The translations under genes and the position numbers were made by a program. Below the pieces are notes generated by a model, which ran no database searches, was not told where the DNA came from, and saw only the letters and a list, made by a program, of their open reading frames with translations. Shown piece after piece: positions 57,135 through 64,000 of a stretch of 64,000 nucleotides of DNA (position 1 is the first letter of the stretch; every line of letters begins with the position of its first letter). The DNA lies in the NCBI RefSeq assembly GCF_001482385.1, contig NZ_CP013611.1:1984001-2048000 (forward strand). Reading direction: 5' to 3'. The DNA is from Pseudoalteromonas rubra. Lineage in GTDB: Bacteria > Pseudomonadota > Gammaproteobacteria > Enterobacterales > Alteromonadaceae.

Positions 57135-59546
57135 ATGATTGTGAATTATTTTAAAACCACACTCAGGGCGATTAAAAAAGACACCCGACACTTTGCTCTT
57201 AATCTGGCCGGTTTTAGTATTGGTCTGGCGGCCGCCATTATGGTGGCGCTGTTTGCCGCCTATGAGCTGTCTTTTGACAAGCAACACCCCCATGCCGAGC
57301 GTGTTTACCGGGTGCATACCGATTACCGTGCCTGGGGTCTGCAACTGATCGCAACCTCAGACTCGCAACAGGCCCTGAATATGCGAAACCATGCGCAGGT
57401 TGAAGACATCATGATGCTGGTGTCCACCGACAACCTGGCCTACTCCGCTGACCCGATGGCGCTGGACGTCAGTGTGGCGGGTGAGCAGGTACGCCTGAGC
57501 AAGGTCTATCTGGCCTCGTCAAACTTGCCGGAGTTTATCAATATGACGGTGCTGCATGGCGACCTGAACAGTGCCCTGAGCCGCCCGGGTTTGCTGGCCA
57601 TCAGCCGGGCACAAGCGCTGCGTTTGTTTGGCAGCGTGAATGCCGTGGGTAAAACCCTGTCATATACACAGGGTCAGTATGAAGTGGCCGCAGTCTTTGA
57701 CGATTTGCCTGACAACACCCACTTTGTGTTCGAAACCTTAACGGCACTGCCCAAGGTCACCCAAATGCCCTTCATCGGCTATGTCTATATGCGCCTGGCT
57801 GAAGGCACAGATGCTGCGCTTATCGCCAGACAAATGACTGAGGCCATGCGCGAGCAGTCAACTGGCCGCAACAAGCTCAAAGCCATAGAATTAAGCCGCC
57901 TGTCAGAGCTGCACTTTCATAGCAGTGGCCCGTTTGAGATGAAACAAGGCGGCTCTCGTCTGGTCATGCAGGTCTGCATTGCGTTAACCGTTTTGTTGCT
58001 GGTGATTGCCAGTGTGAACTTTATCAACCTGAACATTGCCGGTGCCGCAAAACGTGCCAAAGAAGTGGGTGTGCGCAAAGCACTGGGGGCCAGCAAGCCA
58101 CAACTGATCACCCAGTTTTTGACGGAATCTTTGTTTATTGTGATGGTGGCTGCGCTGGTCGCCCTGGCGTTAGTAGAAATGATGATCCCCTATGCCAATC
58201 AGTTGCTTGAACGCAGCCTGTCATTGAGCTTCTCGCCCTTATTTTTGGTCGCGGTGATGGGTGTCGTGGTGCTGATTGGGGTGATCTCTGGCCTCTATCC
58301 GGCGCTGTTTATCGCCTCATTCAGTGCCAAGCGGGTACTCAGTGGCGACCTGCAACGTGGCAAAACGGCCATCTGGGTACGCAAGCTGACCCTGGGACTG
58401 CAAGGGGCACTGTCGGTGGCGCTGATTGTTGCCGCAGCCGTGGTCTACAAACAAATGACGTTGATCAACGATCTGCCGGTTGGCTATGCGAAGCAAGATC
58501 GCCTGATCATCAAAAACCTGCCCGCAGAAGCACTGTATCAGGAAGCTGAACCTCGGGTGCTGAGAACCCTCAAAGCTCTGCAAGGTGTCGCCCAGGTCAC
58601 TCAGTCGGATACCCTGCTGACCAACGATATGAGCTCAGAACTGTTTTTGGTGTTTCCAAACGGTGAGCGCCTGGAAGGTACACAGCCGAGCGTCGCCACC
58701 GGCTTCCACGCGGTTGAAACACTGGGCCTGGAGCTGGTAGCAGGTCGGGATTTCTTGCCTCAGTTTGCCAGCGACTGGATCCAAACCAGCGATGACAATA
58801 TCCGATCGTTCTCTGTGCTGCTCTCACAGAGTCTGGCAAAACAAGCCGGCTACGATGACCCCAGCGTGCTGCTGGGCCTGACTCTCAGTTCACACACAGG
58901 CTCTGCGCGCGCCACCGTGGTTGGTATTATCAAAGACATTAAAATTGGCTCAGCACGTCAGCAGCAACTCCCGGTGTTACTGACTGCGGGGGACATTAAC
59001 GTCGCAATTGCTACTCTGGTGCTCAAGCTACAACCAGGTGCAAACAAAGCGCACGTGATGCGCCAGGCCGAGCAGCTCATTCGCGACCAGCTGGCGATAC
59101 CTGAGGTCGAGATCAGCCTGATCGAAGACGACTATCAGCGTGCCCACATCAACGAGTTCAGAATGCAGCAACTGGTGCTGCTGTTTAGTACGCTGTCGAT
59201 TGTGCTGACCTGCATGGGGATTTTGGGGCTGGCGTCGTTTGCGACCATTCGCCGCCAAAAAGAAGTGGCTGTGCGCAAAGTGCTGGGGGCATCACGGCTC
59301 AGTATAGTGACCATTTTATCTAAGGAGTTCATCACCATAGTCGGCATAGGGGGGTTACTGGCCATACCGCTGAGCTACTGGGTGATGAATGCCTGGCTGA
59401 ATAACTTTAACGAGCGCATTGAGCAGGCAGCCTGGGTGTATGCCGCCGCCACATTGGGTGTGTTGGCCATCACCTGGCTGACCGTCGCCTGTCTGGCCTT
59501 TAAAGCGGCTAGCACCCGTCCTTCGCTGATACTGCGTTATGAGTAA
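57135..59546 (+). CDS. MacB-like ABC permease, duplicated FtsX type (exporter 2)
   Basis: 803 residues with two MacB_PCD-FtsX halves: helix at about 20-42, periplasmic core, three helices (about 275-400), then a second helix, core (about 450-670) and three C-terminal helices. The conserved cytoplasmic motif KEVGVRKALGASKPQ in half one and KEVAVRKVLGASRLS in half two are both good. Cargo unknown. Last gene of the operon, closed by a strong terminator. Confidence 0.92.
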   Translation: MIVNYFKTTLRAIKKDTRHFALNLAGFSIGLAAAIMVALFAAYELSFDKQHPHAERVYRVHTDYRAWGLQLIATSDSQQALNMRNHAQVEDIMMLVSTDNLAYSADPMALDVSVAGEQVRLSKVYLASSNLPEFINMTVLHGDLNSALSRPGLLAISRAQALRLFGSVNAVGKTLSYTQGQYEVAAVFDDLPDNTHFVFETLTALPKVTQMPFIGYVYMRLAEGTDAALIARQMTEAMREQSTGRNKLKAIELSRLSELHFHSSGPFEMKQGGSRLVMQVCIALTVLLLVIASVNFINLNIAGAAKRAKEVGVRKALGASKPQLITQFLTESLFIVMVAALVALALVEMMIPYANQLLERSLSLSFSPLFLVAVMGVVVLIGVISGLYPALFIASFSAKRVLSGDLQRGKTAIWVRKLTLGLQGALSVALIVAAAVVYKQMTLINDLPVGYAKQDRLIIKNLPAEALYQEAEPRVLRTLKALQGVAQVTQSDTLLTNDMSSELFLVFPNGERLEGTQPSVATGFHAVETLGLELVAGRDFLPQFASDWIQTSDDNIRSFSVLLSQSLAKQAGYDDPSVLLGLTLSSHTGSARATVVGIIKDIKIGSARQQQLPVLLTAGDINVAIATLVLKLQPGANKAHVMRQAEQLIRDQLAIPEVEISLIEDDYQRAHINEFRMQQLVLLFSTLSIVLTCMGILGLASFATIRRQKEVAVRKVLGASRLSIVTILSKEFITIVGIGGLLAIPLSYWVMNAWLNNFNERIEQAAWVYAAATLGVLAITWLTVACLAFKAASTRPSLILRYE

Positions 59547-59569
59547 CAGCCACAGTTAGCCACGACCAG

Positions 59570-59604
59570 GCGGCACACAGACCTACTGCTGTGTGCCGCT
59601 TTTT
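59570..59604 (+). terminator. Rho-independent terminator of exporter 2
   Basis: GCGGCACACAG/CTGTGTGCCGC, an 11-bp stem followed by TTTTT, 23 bp after the permease stop. Confidence 0.92.
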
Positions 59605-59606
59605 AC

Positions 59607-61238
59607 TTATTTGGGGGTAAATAAGCGCTGTAACAGCAACCCACGCTCAGTGCGTGGTATCGCCATGGCCCGGTCGATATCTGCCTGAGTCAGCACCCTG
59701 CCATGATGTGAAGAGACATACTGCGAAACATCAATCCCCTGCTTGTTGAGCGTGTCCATCAGCGTATCCAATCTATAGTAAGTATCTAAGTCTGGCCAGC
59801 GAGCTGGTGAGTGCAGCGCCTGTTCGAAACTACTGCCAAACATGTCCTCTGTCAGTAAAATGTGTGAGTCAGGCAGGTATACAACCAGGTTATGTGCAGC
59901 ATGGCTGTTGGGCACATCCAACAGACGGATTTTTCCAGCAGCCAGCGTGTAGGAGGCAGGGATAGGTTTGATGTTAACACGTGGGCCCAGCTCAGCCTCT
60001 ACCGCCGCTTGGTCGGCTGGATGAACGAGCAAGGTGGTGTTCTCAGCCTGAGTATCTGCTAAGCCTCTCAGATGATCGGTATGATGGTGTGTCACAATGT
60101 GATACTTCACGGGCTTATTAAGTGAGGTACTGTCTCTTAATTTGCTCAGTGCTTTCGCCCATGCGCCGGCCTGCTCGTTCATCTGCCAGGTACCTGCCGA
60201 GATCAGATAATCACCAGCATCAACAAATAAAGTATAACCCCAATCCTGACCAACAAAATATACGCCTGCTGCCAGCTCACGTATTGTCAGCCCTGCAACA
60301 TCAAACGGCTTTACCTTTGGCGCGCGCTGATAAGCCGCAGGAATTTGAAACACCACCTCGCCGGGCTGCCCAACGTTAAGCGTGCGCCCTCGACTGTGAT
60401 AAAGCGGACCTGCTGCGGTGCTGACCAGCACGTGAGACGCCCACAGAATCCCCTGTGTTTTACGGTGCGCCATAAAGTCATAAAACCGTTTTTTACCTTG
60501 CTGCTCAGTCACCACCCGGCTCAGTGCGCCACTGTCCTGGTCCAGATAAAGTGTGTGCGTGGTCTGCGGATCATCATCCAGTGGTGCAGTCATCACATCA
60601 TGGGGGATACCAGCGATATATACCTTATCCAGCCACTGACTGGTTTGTTTAAGGCTTGCCAGTTTAAGCACGATCAGGGTATCCAGCATGGCGTCAAAGC
60701 CCAGCGTAGCGTTCTCAAAGAAAATACGCTGGCTCGGCTGATACCGCTGCAAAGCATGATCAATGCTGGTGCCCTTACCCGCACTAAACAAGCGATGAGT
60801 CACTTCAGGTGTATCACTGCCATGACTGCCCACCCGGCGAGTGTTAGCCTGCTTAAACACCTTACGTTGCGCGGCAAAATCAATGTGATATTCGCTTTGC
60901 AACTCGCTCATATAAGTCACCATAGGGCTCTGCAAGGCATGGCCGCTCAGCCCCTGTGAATAATGGTAGAAGGATTCATTGACCGACAAGCCCGGCATAG
61001 TCAGTAAGTGTTCACCTCCGTAAGCTTCAACCGTGCGTTCAATGATCTGTGCCTCGCGCATTTTAGCATGAGAAAGCGGACAAACGCCCAGTGTGACCAG
61101 CGCGCAACACAACACCAACATAGATGGGCGCTTTAGTATCAGCAACATCCCGGAGATCAGAGTACTCAGCCACTGAGAGATGTGTTTAAAATCGTTTCCG
61201 GAAGAACAGATAAAGCGTTTTTTATTATCAAAATACAT
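59607..61238 (-). CDS. Exported metallo-beta-lactamase-fold hydrolase
   Basis: 543 residues as drawn; the true start may be M31 (61148) or M40, which give a better signal peptide (LVLCCALVTLGVCPLSHA). An N-terminal region of about 240 residues, perhaps a lipoprotein-localisation-like beta fold (SGHALQSPMVTYMSELQSE), precedes the MBL domain (about 315-540) with HHHTDH (384-389), a second His in PNSHAAHN and Asp in LLTEDMFGSS. Metal-dependent hydrolysis is likely; substrate is unknown. It converges on exporter 2. Confidence 0.85.
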   Translation of the reverse strand: MYFDNKKRFICSSGNDFKHISQWLSTLISGMLLILKRPSMLVLCCALVTLGVCPLSHAKMREAQIIERTVEAYGGEHLLTMPGLSVNESFYHYSQGLSGHALQSPMVTYMSELQSEYHIDFAAQRKVFKQANTRRVGSHGSDTPEVTHRLFSAGKGTSIDHALQRYQPSQRIFFENATLGFDAMLDTLIVLKLASLKQTSQWLDKVYIAGIPHDVMTAPLDDDPQTTHTLYLDQDSGALSRVVTEQQGKKRFYDFMAHRKTQGILWASHVLVSTAAGPLYHSRGRTLNVGQPGEVVFQIPAAYQRAPKVKPFDVAGLTIRELAAGVYFVGQDWGYTLFVDAGDYLISAGTWQMNEQAGAWAKALSKLRDSTSLNKPVKYHIVTHHHTDHLRGLADTQAENTTLLVHPADQAAVEAELGPRVNIKPIPASYTLAAGKIRLLDVPNSHAAHNLVVYLPDSHILLTEDMFGSSFEQALHSPARWPDLDTYYRLDTLMDTLNKQGIDVSQYVSSHHGRVLTQADIDRAMAIPRTERGLLLQRLFTPK

Positions 61239-61595
61239 AGGATTAGCGCTCTTTTATTATTGTCTGAGCGCCATTGGATGCCATCGCGCAGCGCAACACC
61301 ACAAAGCTACCCTAATGAAAAGCTGATGAATTGCTGAGGGATAAAAGGTGAGCGGTTCAACATGAAACAAAAAGGTGTAAAACACTGAATTAGTTAGATA
61401 AATTTTTCGTTCCACTCCTTCTCAGTCATCCAATTCCCGACACGGGAGCGACTCATTTATCTGGATACTATGCACCAAACAAGCGCACGGCAAAATCATG
61501 TCACATTTCTCAGGCCTGTTCCGTGCCCCTGCACCTCGACAGACATAACATTGCGCCGTACACTCAATGCCGGATTCAGGCAGTAGCGGATTACA
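61239..61595. other. 357-bp divergent promoter region, no gene
   Basis: Separates the MBL-fold gene from the membrane regulator gene. No supported coding sequence, repeat or strong hairpin was seen; both promoters should lie here. Confidence 0.6.
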
Positions 61596-63692
61596 ATGGC
61601 ACAGACAAGATTCTTTATTGACGCATATGAAATCGACCTCTCCCGCAGTGTCGTGATCTTCAATGACCAGCACACCCATGTAGAGCCAAAGGTATTACAA
61701 GTTCTGCTATTACTGGCACAACGCCAGCGCGAACACGGCGAGCAAGTTGTCACCCATCAGGAGATTATGATGCACGTCTGGCAGGGCGTTGAAGTCGTGC
61801 CCAATGCCCTGCAACGCTGCATTGCCATTTTGCGTAAAGTACTGGGAGACAATGCCAAAAACCCCACCGTTATCGCCACCCACCCAAAGATAGGGTACCG
61901 CCTGCTGGTCCCGGTACGCTGGCCAGAAGCGGAGTCAAAGCCCGCTGAAACTGAAAGCCGAAAATCTTACTTGAAGCTTGCTATAACGTTAGTAAGCACA
62001 CTCTTACTGGGCACCTTGGTATACCTCAACTGGCCCACTAAGCCACTGCCCGAATACACTCGCCTCATTGGGGTGACTCACACTGATGCTCATGAATCTC
62101 ATGCGCTGTTCAGCCCGGATGGCCAGTATGTGATCTTTAACCGCTATGCGGGCAGCTGTAGCAGTCATTTGTGGGCAAGACACCTCGATAGTGGCAAAGA
62201 GTTTCAGCTCAGTAACATACCCGGCCAATTTGGCGCGCCTAGTTTTACCCCGGATGGTCGGGAGCTAGTGTTTGCAGCCAAAGCCGACTGCGATCAAGAC
62301 ATTGTCACCGACAAAACGCACACATGTTGGGCGCTGGCCACGCTGGATTTTGCCCAGGCCATCGCGGCGCCTCAGCCCGTCGAATCACGTTATGTGTGCA
62401 GTGATGGACAATCCTATATGTTCAAAGCACTGCCCAATCATGCCTATGCTTTTTTACAGCGAACGCCTGGGCGAAACCTGCTGATGCATTACGACGATTT
62501 AAGTAAAACCGTGCGCCCCCTATATCACGCCGGGGACGAATACCTGTACCACTTCGACTATCACAGGGCCACTCAACGCTTTGCCGTGTTGAGCCAGGAT
62601 AACCAGCTTAATCACTGGCTGACAATACTGAATAATGAAGCACAGCGCGTTCAGCGCACCCTGATTCCCCTGCAGCCCAACATGGATCCGAACGAGCCTT
62701 TACCTGGACGCTTTACACCCGATGGCAACGCCCTGTTGGCAGTCAGTCACGGTCAATTGTACCACCTGGATCTGAATGGCGACCTGAGCCGGGTAGCCAC
62801 ACCGACCAGTCACCTGATATCCGCAGATCGGCATCCAACTAGCGATACCTTGATAGCAGTGAACGGCGGTAAAGACATTGATATTGCTCGCCTGCAGCTC
62901 AGTCAAAATAGTCCGACAGCAGCAACACCAATGCCAGAACCCGATCTGAACACCCGCTCTGTGCCCTACCCTAGCTTGTCACGTACCCAGGCCCAGGAAC
63001 GGCAGCCGCAGTATTCACCCGATGGTCGGCATATTGCGTTCATATCCAATCGCAACGGAGTGGATCAGCTCTGGTTGCTGCAGGGTGAGCAGACAATGGC
63101 ACTCAGCGATGCAATCTCCCCCACTCCAATCCACCAGTTTGTCTGGTCAGCAGACGGCCAAGAACTACTGTGGGCGCAGGGCGGCAAACTACACATAGTG
63201 AATTTGTCAGGCCAGCAACGTATCATCGACACCAACCTGCCGGTGCATTCAGTGCTGGCCTGGGGAGATAAAGATCAGCTATTAGTCTTGCTCAACGACC
63301 CCGTGCCGGGTGGGCTATATCACTACAACTTAGCAACGGGCGAGCAGACCCCACTTGGGGTTAACCAGATACATCGTGCCTGGCTGGTGAGAGACAGCAT
63401 TTATTACAGTGATGAAAACGGTAAAGTCGCGTATTTTCAAGTCGACCAGAGTCCCTCACAGGCCAGAGAACTCAGCGCGCTCAACGGACATGCCATGGTG
63501 ATAACAGACAATGCCATTTTCAGTGTAGATAAAACCAGCTTACAACTCAGCCAATACAGCTTAAACGGTACTTTAATTAAACCACTTGGCGCTCTCAAGC
63601 CCACCGCTTGGAAAATCAACGATGTCTACCGGGGCCAGCTGCTACTTGAGCAATTTATTGGCATTGAGCAGGAAGTGGTTTTACTGAAATAA
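61596..63692 (+). CDS. Membrane-bound winged-helix regulator with beta-propeller sensor (CadC-like)
   Basis: 698 residues: a cytoplasmic OmpR-type winged-helix domain (about 1-105, VTHQEIMMHVWQGVEVVPNA and HPKIGYRLL), one transmembrane helix (about 126-147) and a periplasmic TolB/WD40-like propeller (about 155-695) with repeated SPDGxxIxFxSxR-type blades (FSPDGQYVIFNRY, YSPDGRHIAFISN). The ToxR/CadC layout implies one-step signalling from periplasm to DNA without phosphorylation. The ligand and targets are unknown; the divergent MBL-fold gene is the obvious candidate target. Confidence 0.9.
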   Translation: MAQTRFFIDAYEIDLSRSVVIFNDQHTHVEPKVLQVLLLLAQRQREHGEQVVTHQEIMMHVWQGVEVVPNALQRCIAILRKVLGDNAKNPTVIATHPKIGYRLLVPVRWPEAESKPAETESRKSYLKLAITLVSTLLLGTLVYLNWPTKPLPEYTRLIGVTHTDAHESHALFSPDGQYVIFNRYAGSCSSHLWARHLDSGKEFQLSNIPGQFGAPSFTPDGRELVFAAKADCDQDIVTDKTHTCWALATLDFAQAIAAPQPVESRYVCSDGQSYMFKALPNHAYAFLQRTPGRNLLMHYDDLSKTVRPLYHAGDEYLYHFDYHRATQRFAVLSQDNQLNHWLTILNNEAQRVQRTLIPLQPNMDPNEPLPGRFTPDGNALLAVSHGQLYHLDLNGDLSRVATPTSHLISADRHPTSDTLIAVNGGKDIDIARLQLSQNSPTAATPMPEPDLNTRSVPYPSLSRTQAQERQPQYSPDGRHIAFISNRNGVDQLWLLQGEQTMALSDAISPTPIHQFVWSADGQELLWAQGGKLHIVNLSGQQRIIDTNLPVHSVLAWGDKDQLLVLLNDPVPGGLYHYNLATGEQTPLGVNQIHRAWLVRDSIYYSDENGKVAYFQVDQSPSQARELSALNGHAMVITDNAIFSVDKTSLQLSQYSLNGTLIKPLGALKPTAWKINDVYRGQLLLEQFIGIEQEVVLLK

Positions 63693-63705
63693 CCGATAAC
63701 GGGGT

Positions 63706-63731
63706 CAAAAAAGCATGCCAGATGGCATGCC
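63706..63731 (-). terminator. Terminator of the partial gene at the right edge
   Basis: On the minus strand GGGCATGCC-ATCT-GGCATGC followed by TTTTTT lies about 58 bp after the stop of the partial gene. Confidence 0.8.
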
Positions 63732-63788
63732 CTAGGGGTAATAACGCATCATGACTGCGCCAGTATGCGCAAGACCCTGCGTTCTTGG

Positions 63789-64000
63789 TTACTTATAAAC
63801 GACGTGTGTGAACGCGCCTACCGGGGCTGAATATTGGCGACTACCCATCGGGTAATAGCACTTACCATGATCTTTCACATAGTAGCCCATGATCACTGCT
63901 GAGCCATTAAGCTTAGGTGAAATAGGAGAACATGCAGTGTGCCCAGCACTATACAGCTGGGTGCCCTTAGTGAGATCGAGCGTTCTTATGTAGTTCCTAC
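63789..64000 (-). CDS. C-terminal end of an unrecognised protein
   Basis: The last 69 codons of a minus-strand frame open to the window edge, ending in TAA at 63789. Residues include TLDLTKGTQLYSAGHTACS, AVIMGYYVKDHGKCYYPMG and the end FTHVVYK. Two cysteines suggest an exported protein. A good terminator follows, which supports it being real. I do not recognise the family. Confidence 0.6.
   Translation of the reverse strand, partial: RNYIRTLDLTKGTQLYSAGHTACSPISPKLNGSAVIMGYYVKDHGKCYYPMGSRQYSAPVGAFTHVVYK

Noticed and set aside
61422..61753. Small minus-strand frames upstream of the membrane regulator
   Set aside because: They overlap the promoter gap and the regulator's first codons, with no ribosome site or family resemblance.

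Overview
The window looks like chromosome of a marine gammaproteobacterium of the Alteromonadales, most probably Pseudoalteromonas. The evidence is the two conserved housekeeping operons in typical gammaproteobacterial order, the secreted LasA-type and subtilisin-type proteases, the curli genes, and a short intergenic element bounded by ATACCAATTT/AAATTGGTAT inverted ends of a kind I associate with this group. The genus is inferred from the sequence alone; no database was searched. No rRNA, tRNA, CRISPR array, prophage or intact insertion sequence was seen.

Layout. (1) 1-8651, minus strand: nnr-tsaE-amiB-mutL-miaA-hfq-hflX-hflK, an operon for metabolite repair, tRNA modification, cell-wall splitting, mismatch repair, RNA chaperoning and membrane proteolysis control. 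queG diverges from nnr with only 3 bp between the start codons. (2) 9865-15834: a receiver protein and a hybrid histidine kinase, then a periplasmic peroxidase, a parvulin, a GST-like protein, a DUF2750 protein and a VOC protein, with one copy of a 163-bp repeat. (3) 15961-26429, minus strand: ndk-rlmN-pilW-rodZ-ispG-hisS-yfgM-bamB-der, the second conserved operon. (4) 26588-28418: trhP-yfhL for tRNA 5-hydroxyuridine, behind a possible FNR-type class II promoter. (5) 28568-38026: an accessory surface and secretion region with a decayed EAL (c-di-GMP phosphodiesterase) gene, a LasA-like M23 protease, csgD, csgG/F/E with one very large curlin gene of about 19 repeats, and a subtilase with P and PKD domains.

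(6) 38122-48227: a GloA2-like protein, a MacB-like export operon (adaptor, ATPase, duplicated permease) with a divergent OmpR-type two-component system, and an RstA/RstB-like pair. (7) 48274-52064: a more AT-rich, looser region with a long palindrome, three secreted proteins and the second copy of the repeat. (8) 52156-59604: an NtrB/NtrC-type pair divergent from a second MacB-like export operon that has a plausible sigma-54 promoter. (9) 59607-64000: a secreted metallo-beta-lactamase-fold protein, a membrane-bound winged-helix regulator with a beta-propeller, and the end of an unknown gene.

How it fits together. The conserved operons are ordinary. The accessory half is about envelope and surface biology: five two-component modules, two exporters each beside its own regulators, and a curli system whose usual small subunits are replaced locally by one 506-residue curlin. 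A stem-loop between that gene and csgE could keep subunit mRNA in excess over assembly-factor mRNA. The curlin operon is the best candidate here for something not well described.
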